Under the pieces are notes generated by a model. That model was not told the DNA's origin and searched no databases. It was given only the letters and a program-made list of their open reading frames with translations. From Novosphingobium mangrovisedimenti (lineage in GTDB: Bacteria > Pseudomonadota > Alphaproteobacteria > Sphingomonadales > Sphingomonadaceae): DNA of 64,000 nucleotides. Shown here one piece after another: positions 17,476 to 27,081 of this stretch. The DNA lies in contig NZ_JANZXA010000011.1 of assembly GCF_025153475.1 (NCBI RefSeq), forward strand, positions 1 through 64,000, written 5' to 3'. Position numbers and translations under genes: made by a program. Position 1 is the stretch's first letter, and each line of letters opens with the position of its first letter.

Positions 17476-19419
17476 ATGGCGCGTACACCTGCCGGAACTC
17501 CAGACTACCCCAAGGGGCTCGAACGCTTCAACGAGGAGCGGGCGACCTCGACCGTGCGCGGCTCGGAACAACCCGACCTGCAGGCCGGTGCCGAAGTGAT
17601 CCGCGACACCGTGCGCACGCTGCCGACCCGGCCCGGGGTCTACCGCATGCAGGATGCGCGCGGCGATGTGCTCTATGTCGGCAAGGCGCGGGTGCTGAGG
17701 AACCGCGTGGCCAACTACGTGCAGTGGGACAAGCTGCCGATCCGGCTGCAGCGCATGGTCAGCCAGACGCGCTCGATGACGATCGTCACGACCAATTCGG
17801 AGGCCGAGGCGCTGCTGCTCGAAGCGCAGCTGATCAAGCGTTTCCGGCCGCCGTACAACGTGCTGCTGCGCGACGACAAGTCGTTCCCCTTCATCCTGCT
17901 GCGCGCCGACCATGCCTTCCCGCGCATCACGAAGCATCGCGGCGCGCGCAAGGCCAAGGGCAACTACTATGGCCCCTTCGCCAGCGCGGGTTCGGTCAAC
18001 ACCACGATCAACGCGCTGCAGAAGCTGTTCCTGCTGAGAAGCTGCACCGACAGCTTCTTTTCGCGGCGCGACCGGCCCTGCCTGCTCTACCAGATCAAGC
18101 GCTGCTCGGCCCCTTGCGTGGGGCGCATCGACGAGGCGGGCTATGCCGAACTGGTGCAGGAGGCGAAGGACTTCCTCGGGGGCAAGTCCAACGCCGTCCA
18201 GCGCAAGATCGAAAGCCAGATGGCCGAGGCCGCCGAAGCGCTCGATTTCGAACGCGCGGCCATGCTGCGTGACCGGCTGCGCGCGGCTACGTTCATCCAG
18301 GGCAGCCAGGCGATCAATGCCGAGGGTCTCGACAGCGCCGACATCTTCGCGATGGCGGCGAAGAACGGGCAGATCGGTGTGCAGGCCTTCTTCATCCGCG
18401 GCGGCCAGAACTGGGGGCACCGCGCTTTCTTCCCGACGCACACCGAAGGACTGAGCGAGGAAGAGGTGCTGCAGAGCTTCCTTACCCAGTTCTACGAGGA
18501 GGTGCCGCCCGCGCGCCTGATCCTCGTCGACCGCGAAATTCCCGAAAGCGACCTGCTGTGCGAGGCCTTTCGCGAAGTGGCGGGCGCCAAGGTGGAAATC
18601 TCGGTTCCCCAGCGCGGCGCCCGGCGCAGGCTGGTCGAACAGGCCACGCGCAATGCCGTGGAAGCGCTCGACCGGCGTCTGGCCGAGCGGGGCACGCAGG
18701 CGAAGATCATGCGCGAAATGACCGAGTTTCTCGAACTGCCCGAAGTGCCGCAGCGGATCGAGATCTACGACAACTCGCATATCCAGGGCACCAAGGCGCT
18801 CGGGGCGATGGTCGTGGCCGGCCCGGAAGGGTTCGTCAGGAACCAGTACCGCAAGTTCAACATCAAGACCGCCCAGACCAACGACGATTTCGCGATGATG
18901 CGCGAGGTCATGACGCGCCGCTTCGGGCGCGCGCAGGAGGAAGATCCCGAGCGCGAGAGCGGGACATGGCCCGATCTTGTCCTGATCGACGGCGGCAAGG
19001 GGCAGATGAGCGCGGTGAAGGACGCGCTCGAGGAACTCGGCATCGAGGATGTCAACCTCATCGCCATCGCCAAGGGCCCGCACCACGGGCGCGAGGGGCG
19101 CGAGGTGTTCCACTTCCCCGACGGGCGCGAGAAGATGCTGCCGGTCAATTCACCGGTGCTGTTCCACCTCCAGCGGCTGCGCGACGAGGTGCACCGCTTC
19201 GCCATCGGCGCGCACCGGGCCAAGCGCAGCCGCGCGATTACCGCCAGCCCGCTGGACGAGATTCCCGGTATCGGGCCCGCGCGCAAGCGCGCGCTGCTGC
19301 TGCATTTCGGAACGGCGGGCAAGGTTCGCGCCGCCAGTCTGGAGGACTTGCAGCGTGCGCCGGGCGTAAGCGCGGCGGTGGCCCAGACCATATACGATTT
19401 CTACCACCCGAGCGGGTGA
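17476..19419 (+). CDS. uvrC: UvrABC nucleotide-excision repair endonuclease subunit C
   Basis: The product has about 647 residues from ATG 17476; a GTG at 17431 in frame is less likely because it adds an unconserved segment. Domains are an N-terminal GIY-YIG nuclease (RPGVYRMQDARGDVLYVGKA), a Cys-rich linker (CLLYQIKRCSAPCVGRI), a UVR helix pair (EAAEALDFERAAMLRDRL), an RNase H-like 5' nuclease (IEIYDNSHIQGT, LVLIDGGKGQ) and two C-terminal helix-hairpin-helix motifs (EIPGIGPARKRALL, APGVSAAVAQTIY). It cuts both sides of lesions bound by UvrAB. It starts 58 bases after the outer-membrane protein gene and is complete. Confidence 0.97.
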   Translation: MARTPAGTPDYPKGLERFNEERATSTVRGSEQPDLQAGAEVIRDTVRTLPTRPGVYRMQDARGDVLYVGKARVLRNRVANYVQWDKLPIRLQRMVSQTRSMTIVTTNSEAEALLLEAQLIKRFRPPYNVLLRDDKSFPFILLRADHAFPRITKHRGARKAKGNYYGPFASAGSVNTTINALQKLFLLRSCTDSFFSRRDRPCLLYQIKRCSAPCVGRIDEAGYAELVQEAKDFLGGKSNAVQRKIESQMAEAAEALDFERAAMLRDRLRAATFIQGSQAINAEGLDSADIFAMAAKNGQIGVQAFFIRGGQNWGHRAFFPTHTEGLSEEEVLQSFLTQFYEEVPPARLILVDREIPESDLLCEAFREVAGAKVEISVPQRGARRRLVEQATRNAVEALDRRLAERGTQAKIMREMTEFLELPEVPQRIEIYDNSHIQGTKALGAMVVAGPEGFVRNQYRKFNIKTAQTNDDFAMMREVMTRRFGRAQEEDPERESGTWPDLVLIDGGKGQMSAVKDALEELGIEDVNLIAIAKGPHHGREGREVFHFPDGREKMLPVNSPVLFHLQRLRDEVHRFAIGAHRAKRSRAITASPLDEIPGIGPARKRALLLHFGTAGKVRAASLEDLQRAPGVSAAVAQTIYDFYHPSG

Positions 19420-19423
19420 GGGA

Positions 19424-19472
19424 CACGAAGCGGGGCGCCGCCGGGGTCGGGTCTGCGCCGCCCGGCTTCGTG
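19424..19472. terminator. Hairpin between convergent uvrC and secreted-protein gene
   Basis: CACGAAGC (19424-19431) pairs with GCTTCGTG (19465-19472), and the GC-rich interior can add further imperfect pairs. It lies in the 61-base gap between convergent stops, so it could serve both genes. There is no strong T-run on either strand. Confidence 0.4.
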
Positions 19473-19480
19473 CCGTCGGG

Positions 19481-19918
19481 TTATTTCAGGACGGCCTCGC
19501 GGAGCACCATGTCTCCCAGCACCGTGCGGATCGAGCTGCGGGCGGCCTGTTCCTTGTTGGCCGTGCTCATGGAGCCCCAGATCTTCTGGCCGACGGCGTA
19601 TTCCTCGGCGGTCGAATGGTCGAAGGCGGCCATGTTCGCATATTTGGTGGCGAGGATGATGTCGGGCTCGCCCTTGCGCGGATCGGCGACCAGCAGAACC
19701 TTGTAGTCGAGGATGTAGCCTTCCTTCTTCAGGGCTTCCTGCTGTTCCTTCCAGGGCCCGGCAAGCCACGACATATAGTCGTCGAAGTGACCGTCGACGG
19801 TCTTGATCTGGCCGAAATCCCAGACCGGGCCCTTATCGTAGGACGGCCCTTGGTCCGCGGCCATTGCCGGGGCTGCCATCAGGCTCAGAGCCATGACCAT
19901 GAGTTTGCCGTATCGCAT
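19481..19918 (-). CDS. Small secreted protein of unknown function
   Basis: The product has 145 residues from ATG 19918, chosen because GGGAG precedes it and a clear signal peptide follows (MRYGKLMVMALSLMAAPAMA). An in-frame ATG at 19972 lacks both. The mature part is hydrophilic and contains FDDYMSWLAGPWKEQQEALK, YILDYKVLLVADPRKG and DIILATKYANMAAFD. This has the alternating pattern of ferredoxin-like dimeric alpha/beta-barrel proteins (NIPSNAP/EthD type), an impression I cannot test here. It is monocistronic, convergent with uvrC, and its upstream region is very A/T-rich. Confidence 0.7.
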   Translation of the reverse strand: MRYGKLMVMALSLMAAPAMAADQGPSYDKGPVWDFGQIKTVDGHFDDYMSWLAGPWKEQQEALKKEGYILDYKVLLVADPRKGEPDIILATKYANMAAFDHSTAEEYAVGQKIWGSMSTANKEQAARSSIRTVLGDMVLREAVLK

Positions 19919-20214
19919 AGATTCGCTCCCTCTCCACCGAACGCGATCGGCGGCGCGTTCGAACCGCACCAAAGGACGACAATAACGATGATCCGAAAAT
20001 GCCCGTATATCCTTCAGATAAGCAAGGCGTAGTCCGTTATATAAAAATGAACAACCTTCCCTTTTTTACATTTAGTGTCTTTGGATTTGTATCGTATTTT
20101 CAAACAATTGATTTATATCCAGCACATCTGATGAATTTATTTAAATATCCGTGGGTTGCATTGGCATCTTACGCTGGGAGATGGAGCGGGCCCGCGCGGC
20201 AAATGACGGACATG
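19919..20214. other. A/T-rich intergenic region
   Basis: There is no supported gene in this 296-base gap between the secreted-protein start and the hppA terminator. Bases 20041-20100 contain only 16 G/C out of 60, against about 60-65% around it. It must carry the promoter of the leftward secreted protein. An open frame on the plus strand (from about 20047) has no homology I recognise and runs through the hppA terminator, so it is not called. Confidence 0.6.
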
Positions 20215-20248
20215 AAAAGGCCCCGCCGGCATCTGCCGGCGAGGCCTT
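20215..20248 (-). terminator. Rho-independent terminator of hppA
   Basis: On the minus strand a 14-bp stem with one mismatch and an ATCT-type loop (arms 20217-20230 and 20235-20248) ends in a run of four T (20215-20218 read in reverse). It starts 25 bases after the hppA stop codon. This is the clearest intrinsic terminator in the window. Confidence 0.85.
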
Positions 20249-20273
20249 GAAATGGTCTGTTGTCGGGCTTTCG

Positions 20274-22367
20274 TCAGCCGGCCGCGAGAGCGGCGAGCAG
20301 CAGCAGCGCGACGATGTTGGTGATCTTGATCATCGGGTTCACGGCCGGGCCCGCGGTATCCTTGTAGGGATCGCCCACGGTATCGCCCGTCACCGCGGCC
20401 TTGTGGGCTTCGGAACCCTTGCCGCCGTAATTGCCGTCCTCGATGTACTTCTTGGCATTGTCCCATGCGCCGCCGCCCGAAGTCATCGAGATCGCGACGA
20501 ACAGGCCGCCGACGATGACGCCGAGCAGCAGGGCGCCGAGCGCGGCGAAGCCGTTTGCGGGACCCGCCACCCAGCTGATCACGAAATAGACCACGATCGG
20601 TGCGAGCACCGGCAGCAGCGAGGGCAGGATCATCTCCTTGATCGCCGCCTTGGTGACGAGGTCGACCGTCTTGGCATAGTTGGGCTTCGACGTGCCCGCC
20701 ATGATGCCGGGATCGGCGGCGAACTGGTCGCGCACGTCGACGACGACGTCGCCGGCGGCGCGGCCGACCGCGGTCATGCCCATCGCACCGAACAGGTACG
20801 GGAGCAGCGCCCCGAGTAGCAGGCCGACGATCACGTAGGGGTTCTCGAGACTGAAATTGACGGTCAGGCTCGGGAAGAACTCGCGAAGGTCGGTGGTATA
20901 GGCCGCGAACAGCACCAGCGCGGCGAGACCGGCGGAACCGATCGCATAGCCCTTGGTGACGGCCTTGGTGGTGTTGCCCACGGCATCGAGCGCGTCGGTC
21001 TTTTCACGGACCGAGTCGTCGAGACCCGCCATTTCGGCAATGCCGCCGGCGTTGTCGGTGACGGGGCCATAGGCGTCGAGCGCCACGACCATGCCGGCCA
21101 GCGCCAGCATGGCGGTCGCCGCGTAGGCGATGCCCAGCAGTCCGGCGAGCTGGTAGGCAATGACGATGCCCGAGACGATGACGAGCGTGGGCAGCGCGGT
21201 CGATTCAAGAGAGATCGCAAGGCCCTGGATCACGTTGGTGCCGTGACCGGTGACGGAAGCCTTGGCGATCGACTTGACCGGCCGGAACTCGGTGCCCGTG
21301 TAGTACTCGGTGATCCAGATGATCAGGCCGGTGATGGCAAGGCCGAGCAGCGCGCAGTAGAACAGGATCCTGCCGCTGAAGGGCTGCCCGGCGATAGGCG
21401 CTTCCATGTCGCCGAGGGCATATTGCATGGCGAACCAGATGGCCGGGATGGAAAGCACCGCGGTCACCAGGAAGCCCTTGTACATGGCGCCCATGATGTT
21501 GTTCAGGCTGCCCAGGCGTACGAAGTAGGTGCCGATGATCGAGGTCACGATGCAGGCGCCGCCGATCAGCAGCGGCAGGGCCATCATGTCCTTCAGGTTG
21601 TCCGCGCCGCTCAGGAGCAGGGCGGTCAGCACCATGGTGGCGCCCACGGTCACGACATAGGTTTCGAACAGGTCGGCGGCCATGCCGGCGCAGTCGCCCA
21701 CATTGTCGCCCACGTTGTCGGCGATCACGGCGGGATTGCGCGGATCGTCCTCGGGAATGCCCGCCTCGACCTTGCCGACGAGGTCGGCGCCAACGTCGGC
21801 GGCCTTGGTGAAGATGCCGCCGCCCAGTCGCGCGAAGATCGAGATCAGCGAGGCGCCGAAGGCGAGCGCGGTGAGCGCCTGGACCACGGTGCGGTCATCG
21901 CCGCCGACAGTGTGTCCCGCCGGGCCGGTGAGATAGCCGTAGAAGATCGCGATCGCGAGCAGCGCGAGGCCGGCCACCAGCATGCCGGTGATAGCGCCTG
22001 CGCGAAACGCCAGCGTGAGGCCTGCTTGCAGCCCCGTCTGGGCCGCCGCCGCCGTGCGCACGTTGGAGCGCACCGAGATGTTCATGCCGATGAAACCGGC
22101 AACGCCGGACAGAATGGCACCGATCACGAAGCCGACGGCCGATATCGTGTCGAGCGTGATCGCGAGGATCACGGCCACGACCACGCCGACCATGGCGATC
22201 GTGGTATATTGCCGCTTCAGATAGGCTTGCGCGCCTTCCTGAATGGCTCCGGCGATTTCCTGCATTTTCTCGTTGCCGGCTGGAGAGCCCAGCACCTGGC
22301 GACTGGTGACGAAGCCATAGACTATGGCCAGAAGTCCCAGGACAATTGCGATCGTGACTAGGTTCAC
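20274..22367 (-). CDS. hppA: K+-independent proton-pumping inorganic pyrophosphatase
   Basis: The 697-residue polytopic membrane protein begins at a GTG (22365-22367) with AGGGGG six bases upstream; the longer frame to 22442 adds an unconserved tail. It has the membrane-pyrophosphatase motifs [11 protein letters not shown] and the acidic [20 protein letters not shown], and a second acidic cluster near the C-terminus. [10 protein letters not shown] carries Lys and Thr at the positions that in K+-dependent pumps are Ala, so the K+-independent proton-pumping type is predicted. It couples PPi hydrolysis to H+ export across the inner membrane. It is monocistronic with its own terminator. Confidence 0.96.
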   Translation of the reverse strand: MNLVTIAIVLGLLAIVYGFVTSRQVLGSPAGNEKMQEIAGAIQEGAQAYLKRQYTTIAMVGVVVAVILAITLDTISAVGFVIGAILSGVAGFIGMNISVRSNVRTAAAAQTGLQAGLTLAFRAGAITGMLVAGLALLAIAIFYGYLTGPAGHTVGGDDRTVVQALTALAFGASLISIFARLGGGIFTKAADVGADLVGKVEAGIPEDDPRNPAVIADNVGDNVGDCAGMAADLFETYVVTVGATMVLTALLLSGADNLKDMMALPLLIGGACIVTSIIGTYFVRLGSLNNIMGAMYKGFLVTAVLSIPAIWFAMQYALGDMEAPIAGQPFSGRILFYCALLGLAITGLIIWITEYYTGTEFRPVKSIAKASVTGHGTNVIQGLAISLESTALPTLVIVSGIVIAYQLAGLLGIAYAATAMLALAGMVVALDAYGPVTDNAGGIAEMAGLDDSVREKTDALDAVGNTTKAVTKGYAIGSAGLAALVLFAAYTTDLREFFPSLTVNFSLENPYVIVGLLLGALLPYLFGAMGMTAVGRAAGDVVVDVRDQFAADPGIMAGTSKPNYAKTVDLVTKAAIKEMILPSLLPVLAPIVVYFVISWVAGPANGFAALGALLLGVIVGGLFVAISMTSGGGAWDNAKKYIEDGNYGGKGSEAHKAAVTGDTVGDPYKDTAGPAVNPMIKITNIVALLLLAALAAG

Positions 22368-22526
22368 GTAACGCCCCCTTCCCAATGTGTTTTCGCTATT
22401 TCGACGGGTTTTCCCGCTCGAAGGCGAAAGGGCTATAGACAAGCCGGAGGACTGGCAAGCGGCTTATCCCTGGATTTGCACGTCACGGCGTTGCGCGAGA
22501 TCAATCGCGCGCCGGTGGCGGTAAAT

Positions 22527-23477
22527 TCAGTGCCGGTACCCCAGCGTGGCGGGAAGCGGCACGGGCTGGTCCCGGTAGTGCAGCGAAAGGCCGCTACCCG
22601 CGCCTACCGTTCCGATCGCACTGACCTCGCAATCGAGTGCCGCCGCGATCTCGCGGATGCGCATGGTATGTTCGGGCGCGGCGGTGAACAGCAGGCCGTA
22701 GTCGTCACCCGCCGTCATCGCCATGAGCCGCGCGTCCAGATCATCACCGGTCGTGGCGCGGAAGGCGGCGGACAGGGGCACTGACTCGGCGCTGATCGTC
22801 AGCGCTGCCCCGCTGGCATCGGCCATGCGCTGGGCATCGATCAGCAACCCGTCCGAAACGTCCATCATCGCCGATACCCATGGTGCAAGCGCCGGGCCGA
22901 GCCGCGTTTCGGGGCAGGGGCAGCGATAGCGCGTTGTCAGCCATTCGGCATGTTCGGGCGCGGCCTCGCGGCCCGAAAGCACGGCGAGCCCTAGGCCAGA
23001 ATCGCCGATCGTGCCACTGACCCAGACCCGTTCGCCGGGTTTCGCATCGGTGCGCGAGGGCGCCCGCGCAGCCGCGCGGCCCAGCGCCGTCAGCGAGAAA
23101 CTGCGCGGTGCGCCTTCGGGCATCCGCACCGTATCGCCACCGAGCAGTGGCAGGCGGAAATGCGCGCAGGCTTCGGCAAGGCCGTCGAGAAAGGCGCGAT
23201 CCCAGGCATCGTCGCCCAGCGCGTGCGAATAGAGGCAGCCCACCGGCTCGGCGCCCTTGGCCGAAAGGTCCGAGGCGTTGACCGCGACGAGCTTCCACGC
23301 GATCGAACTGGGCGGATCGTCGGGCAGGAAATGCACGCTCTCGACAAGCGTATCGAGCGTGAGCACCAGCTTCTCGCCGCCGAACTCGAGTACGGCGGCA
23401 TCGTCCATCAGCCCGCGCGCGGCAGGCGAACCGGCAATGCCGCGCAGGGCCTCGATCAGGGAAAGTTCGCTGGTCAC
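22527..23477 (-). CDS. thiL: Thiamine-monophosphate kinase
   Basis: The 316-residue protein starts at GTG 23477 and has the AIR-synthase/PurM-like fold motifs of ThiL: GLMDDAAVLEFGGEKLVLTLD, VNASDLSAKGAEPVG, LLGGDTVRMPEG and MMDVSDGLLIDAQRMA. It phosphorylates thiamine monophosphate to the active cofactor using ATP. It lies 41 bases after nusB and ends the hisG-hisD-nusB-thiL run. The nusB-thiL pairing is common across proteobacteria. Confidence 0.96.
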   Translation of the reverse strand: MTSELSLIEALRGIAGSPAARGLMDDAAVLEFGGEKLVLTLDTLVESVHFLPDDPPSSIAWKLVAVNASDLSAKGAEPVGCLYSHALGDDAWDRAFLDGLAEACAHFRLPLLGGDTVRMPEGAPRSFSLTALGRAAARAPSRTDAKPGERVWVSGTIGDSGLGLAVLSGREAAPEHAEWLTTRYRCPCPETRLGPALAPWVSAMMDVSDGLLIDAQRMADASGAALTISAESVPLSAAFRATTGDDLDARLMAMTAGDDYGLLFTAAPEHTMRIREIAAALDCEVSAIGTVGAGSGLSLHYRDQPVPLPATLGYRH

Positions 23478-23518
23478 GGCCCGACTCTGGCGTCAGCGAT
23501 GGCGCGAGTCGAGGGCTC

Positions 23519-23962
23519 TTAGCGGACGGCCTTGCCGACCGCGTCCAGCACGCCGTTGACGAACTTCGCCTCGCGCTGGTCGAAGAAGGCGTGGGCGACA
23601 TCGACATATTCGCTGATCGCTGCGCCGGTCGGCACGTCCGCACGCGCCATCAACTCGTAGGCACCCGCGCGCAGGATCTGCAGCATGGTCTTGTCGAGGC
23701 GCGCCAGCGACCAGCCTTGCGCGAGCTTGCTCGTCAGCAGTTCGTCGATCTCCTCGCGGCGGGCGACGGCGCCCTTCACCACGTCGTCGAAGAATGCGAC
23801 CTCGGCCTTGGCATACTGGTCCTCGTCGATTTCCATGCCGAGGCGGTGGCGGTGGAATTCGTCGAGCAGCGAGGCGAGCGGGGTCGCTTCCATCTCGAAC
23901 TGGTAGAGCGCCTGAACCGCCGCGAGGCGGGCCGCCGCGCGGGCTTTCTTGGAACTGGTCAT
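23519..23962 (-). CDS. nusB: Transcription antitermination factor NusB
   Basis: The 147-residue all-helical protein starts MTSSKKARAAARLAAVQALYQ and includes KLAQGWSLARLDKTMLQILRAGAYEL in the middle (shown here in part) and ISEYVDVAHAFFDQREAKFVNGVLD, the NusB signature. It binds boxA RNA with NusE (S10) for rRNA antitermination. The ATG at 23960-23962 overlaps the hisD stop as ATGA, indicating coupled translation. Confidence 0.95.
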   Translation of the reverse strand: MTSSKKARAAARLAAVQALYQFEMEATPLASLLDEFHRHRLGMEIDEDQYAKAEVAFFDDVVKGAVARREEIDELLTSKLAQGWSLARLDKTMLQILRAGAYELMARADVPTGAAISEYVDVAHAFFDQREAKFVNGVLDAVGKAVR

Positions 23963-25248
23963 TGGCCGAGCCTTACGGAAATGGAGCGCGCATGCGCGGG
24001 AAGCCCTTCGGCGTCGGCGAGGGCCACGGCGGCAGGGCCGATGGCGTCCAGTGCCGCTTCGTCGAGCTGGATAAAGCTGGTGCGCTTCATGAAATCGAGA
24101 ACCGACAGCCCCGAGGAGAAGCGTGCGCGGCGCCCGGTGGGCAGAACGTGGTTGGGGCCGGCGACGTAATCGCCGACCGCCTCGGGCGTCATGCGGCCGA
24201 GGAACACCGAGCCGGCATGGCGGATCTGGCGCATCAGCGCTTCGGGATCGTCGGTGGCGATCTCGACGTGTTCGGCCGCCAGAGCATTGGCGAGGGAGGG
24301 GGCCTCGTCGAAGCCGGCAACGTCGATGATGACGCCGTTGGTTTCCCAACTCGCGCGCGCCGTCGCCTGTGTGTGCAGGGCGGAGAGTTCGACTTCCACG
24401 GCCTCGGCGACGGCGTCGGCAAAGGTCTTGTCGTCGGTAATCAGGATCGATTGCGAGGTGGGATCGTGCTCGGCCTGGCTGAGCAGGTCGGCGGCGATAC
24501 GGCGCGCATCGTTCTGCGCATCGGCGATCACCAGAATCTCGCTGGGGCCGGCGACCATGTCGATGCCGACGACGCCGTAGAGCTGGCGCTTGGCTTCGGC
24601 GACCCAGGCATTGCCCGGGCCGGTGATGACGTCCACCGGGGAAATCCGCTGCGTGCCATAGGCGAGCGCGCCCACGGCATGGGCACCGCCCACGCGCCAG
24701 ACCTCGTCGACACCGGCAAGATGCGCGGCGGCCAGCACCAGCGGGTTCACTTCGCCCTTTGGGGTCGGAGTGACGACGACGAGACGCTCGACGCCCGCGA
24801 CCCTGGCGGGAATCGCGTTCATCAGCATGGATGAGGGATAGGCCGCGCGACCACCTGGCACGTAGAGCCCGGCGGCATCGACCGCGCGCCAGGTCGCGCC
24901 GAGGCGCACGCCGGCGCTGTCGGTATAGTCGCGGTCCTCAGGAAGCTGCGCCTCGTGGTAGGCACGGATGCGTTCCGCGGCGAGTTCCAGCGCGGCGCGC
25001 AAGGTGGGATCGAGGTTGTCGAAGGCCTTGCGGCAGGTCTCGGCATCGACCTGCCAGCCGCTCTGGTCGAGATCGTGACCGTCGAACTTCGCGGTCAGTT
25101 CGGCAAGGGCCGCATCGCCGCGTTCGCGCACGTCCTTGAGGATCGCGGCGACATCCGCGGCGACATCGACCGCGCTCTCGCGCCGGTCGGCGACGACACG
25201 GGCAAAGGCCTCGGCAAAGCCGGGATCATTGGAAGAAAGCCGCAACAT
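23959..25248 (-). CDS. hisD: Histidinol dehydrogenase
   Basis: The 429-residue protein starts [17 protein letters not shown] and has the HisD motifs YVPGGRAAYPSSMLMNAIPA, VITGPGNAWVAEAKR, AGPSEILVIAD and LLSQAEHDPTSQS. The C-terminal FSSGLSVLDFMKR is also typical. It oxidises L-histidinol to L-histidine in two NAD+-dependent steps at a zinc site. The ATG overlaps the hisG stop as TAATG, and its own stop overlaps nusB. The rest of the his pathway is not in the window. Confidence 0.97.
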   Translation of the reverse strand: MLRLSSNDPGFAEAFARVVADRRESAVDVAADVAAILKDVRERGDAALAELTAKFDGHDLDQSGWQVDAETCRKAFDNLDPTLRAALELAAERIRAYHEAQLPEDRDYTDSAGVRLGATWRAVDAAGLYVPGGRAAYPSSMLMNAIPARVAGVERLVVVTPTPKGEVNPLVLAAAHLAGVDEVWRVGGAHAVGALAYGTQRISPVDVITGPGNAWVAEAKRQLYGVVGIDMVAGPSEILVIADAQNDARRIAADLLSQAEHDPTSQSILITDDKTFADAVAEAVEVELSALHTQATARASWETNGVIIDVAGFDEAPSLANALAAEHVEIATDDPEALMRQIRHAGSVFLGRMTPEAVGDYVAGPNHVLPTGRRARFSSGLSVLDFMKRTSFIQLDEAALDAIGPAAVALADAEGLPAHARSISVRLGQ

Positions 25249-25901
25249 TACGCCGCAGCCTTCTCGCTCACCAGCGCGCGGAATGCCTCGACCAGCGCAG
25301 CCACGCGTTCGTCGGTCTTGAGCGCGGCGCGGTTGACGATGAGGCGCGCGGAAATGTCGAGGATGCGGCTCGTTTCGACGAGGCCGTTTTCCTTGAGCGT
25401 ACGCCCGGTGGAGACGAGATCGACAATCCGGCTCGACAGGCCCAGCGAGGGCGCCAGTTCCATTGCGCCGTTGAGCTTCACCACCTCGGCCTGCACGCCC
25501 AGCTTCTCGAAGTGGCGGCGGGTGAGGTTCGGATACTTGCTGGCGATGCGCAAGTGCGAGGGCAGGGGGCCGCCCTGTTCGCCCACGGGTTCGGCCACCG
25601 AGAGACGGCAATGCCCGATATCGAGATCGACCGGGGCATAGAGGTCCGGATAGGCGAATTCCTCGACCACGTCCGAACCAACGATTCCCACCTGCGCGGC
25701 GCCATGGGCCACGAAGGTCGCGACGTCGAAAGCGCGCACGCGGATCAGGCGCATGTCGCTGTTCTCGCACGCGAAAGACAGCGCGCGGGACTTCTTGTCG
25801 TGGAATTCCGCATCGGGCACCACGCCGGCGCGCGCCATCAGCGGCAGCGCCTCGTCGAGGATTCGGCCCTTGGGCACGGCGAATGTCAGCGGTTTCGGCA
25901 T
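25248..25901 (-). CDS. hisG: ATP phosphoribosyltransferase, short form
   Basis: The 217-residue product starts [20 protein letters not shown] and contains [39 protein letters not shown] and [16 protein letters not shown], all typical of HisG. At 217 residues it is the short form, which in other bacteria needs the HisZ regulatory subunit for allosteric control; no hisZ is seen here. It catalyses the first step of histidine synthesis. It heads hisG-hisD-nusB-thiL, 79 bases after bolA, and may share transcription with it. Confidence 0.96.
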   Translation of the reverse strand: MPKPLTFAVPKGRILDEALPLMARAGVVPDAEFHDKKSRALSFACENSDMRLIRVRAFDVATFVAHGAAQVGIVGSDVVEEFAYPDLYAPVDLDIGHCRLSVAEPVGEQGGPLPSHLRIASKYPNLTRRHFEKLGVQAEVVKLNGAMELAPSLGLSSRIVDLVSTGRTLKENGLVETSRILDISARLIVNRAALKTDERVAALVEAFRALVSEKAAA

Positions 25902-25980
25902 GGTGCGCGCATTTAGGGTGCAAGTGCCGAAAGGGCAACATGCGATGGACAACGGGGCCAGCGCGCCTTGTGGCGCGGCG

Positions 25981-26253
25981 TCATTCGCCGGGTGCGCGGG
26001 CCTTGATCGCGATGGCGTGAACGCGGTTTCCGGGAATGTCGCCCAGCGCGGCATTGACCATGCGCTGGCGTTGCAGGCGCGAGGCGCCCGCGAATTTCGC
26101 GCTTTCGATCACGATCGTGAAGTGCGATTCGCCCGTGCCGTCGTCTCCCATGTGGCCGCTGTGGCTGGCGGAATCGTTGATGATCTGCAGCTCAGTCGGC
26201 TCGAGGGCGGCGGTGAGCAGCTGCTGCATTTCCTGCGCGAGTGGTCCGGTCAT
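25981..26253 (-). CDS. BolA-family protein
   Basis: The roughly 90-residue protein starts [17 protein letters not shown]; an ATG three codons upstream at 26262 is the alternative. It has the class II KH-like BolA fold with ASHSGHMG and [21 protein letters not shown]. BolA proteins work with monothiol glutaredoxins in iron-sulfur trafficking or act as regulators; this one is of the short YrbA/IbaG-to-BolA size range. It is divergent from the J-domain gene, and a bolA/J-domain/cobS neighbourhood is common in alphaproteobacteria. Confidence 0.92.
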   Translation of the reverse strand: MTGPLAQEMQQLLTAALEPTELQIINDSASHSGHMGDDGTGESHFTIVIESAKFAGASRLQRQRMVNAALGDIPGNRVHAIAIKARAPGE

Positions 26254-26292
26254 GGGTTCCATTTAGGGGCACGATGCCCCATCTTGAAGCCG

Positions 26293-26913
26293 GTGAGACA
26301 TCAAAGATTTCATGGCAGGTACGAATCCGGCGGACGCGAATGCAGCTGGCCGGGGTGTGAAGAGGCGGGCGAGTTCCGCGCTCCGGGCGTGCGTCCGTCC
26401 GGTTTCGACGGGCCGGGCGACTATCGCTGGTTCTGTCTCGACCACGTGCGCGAATTCAATGCCGGCTACGACTATTTCGAAGGCATGGAGGCGGACGAGA
26501 TCTTCCGCGCGCAGTCGCCGCTACACGGCTGGGAAGGGCAGAGCCGCGCCTTCCGACCCGATGCCGGCGTCGACGGTGTGCCGCGCTGGGCGGACTTTGC
26601 CGACCCGCTCGAAGCAATCAGCGGCCGCGCCCGCGCGCATGTGCAGCGCCGCCGCGCCGACATGAAGCCCGAGAACGCGCGCTTTACCCCGCAGGAACGC
26701 CGCGCGCTCGAAGTGCTGGGCCTCGAAGTCGACATCGACCGCAAGACCCTGCGCATGCGCTACACGCGGCTGCTGCGCCAGTATCATCCCGACCACAATG
26801 GCGGCGACCACGGCCATTCGGCGCGGTTGCAGGCTGTGGTGGAGGCCTATCAGGTGCTCAGAAAAGCCGCCGCGCTGGCGGCCGCAGCGGAAAAACGGCA
26901 GGCGTCCGGCTAA
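26293..26913 (+). CDS. DnaJ-like J-domain protein
   Basis: The product has about 206 residues from GTG 26293; TTG 26284 is also possible and neither has a strong ribosome-binding site. The N-terminus carries a short Cys pair (RECSWPGCEE) and a WFCLDHVREFNAGYDYFEGM segment. The C-terminal 65 residues form a J domain with helix II and the catalytic HPD (QYHPDHNGG), ending in VEAYQVLRKA. J domains stimulate Hsp70 ATPase. In related genomes this gene precedes cobS; here about 3.8 kb of other genes separate them, starting with a palindromic repeat immediately at its stop codon. Confidence 0.88.
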   Translation: MRHQRFHGRYESGGRECSWPGCEEAGEFRAPGVRPSGFDGPGDYRWFCLDHVREFNAGYDYFEGMEADEIFRAQSPLHGWEGQSRAFRPDAGVDGVPRWADFADPLEAISGRARAHVQRRRADMKPENARFTPQERRALEVLGLEVDIDRKTLRMRYTRLLRQYHPDHNGGDHGHSARLQAVVEAYQVLRKAAALAAAAEKRQASG

Positions 26914-27051
26914 TCCTCCCCGGCACGGGGAGGGGGACCATGCGTAGCATGGTGGAGGGGACTCTCGCCCAGACGAAACCTCGCGTGGGGAGGCGAAGCC
27001 CCTCCACCACGCCGCTACGCGTCGCGGTCCCCCTCCCCGTGCCGGGGAGGA
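26914..27051. repeat. Large palindromic intergenic repeat
   Basis: Perfect 26-base inverted arms occupy 26914-26939 and 27026-27051. Inside them a second imperfect pair (GCGTAGC, GTGGAGGGG against CCCCTCCAC, GCTACGC) makes a cruciform-like element of 138 bases. It follows the J-domain stop codon directly. Sphingomonad genomes carry many such CCTCCCC-GGCACGGGG elements; the copy number here needs a genome search. Confidence 0.85.
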
Positions 27052-27081
27052 CGAGGTTTGCTCTACCCACGCGTTCCCGCG

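Noticed and set aside
20047..20250. A 67-codon plus-strand frame in the A/T-rich patch
   Set aside because: It has no ribosome-binding site of note, no known family, and its last third is the hppA terminator read in reverse.
26914..27051. Insertion sequence ends
   Set aside because: The element has no transposase and no target-site duplication visible; it is better read as a dispersed palindromic repeat.
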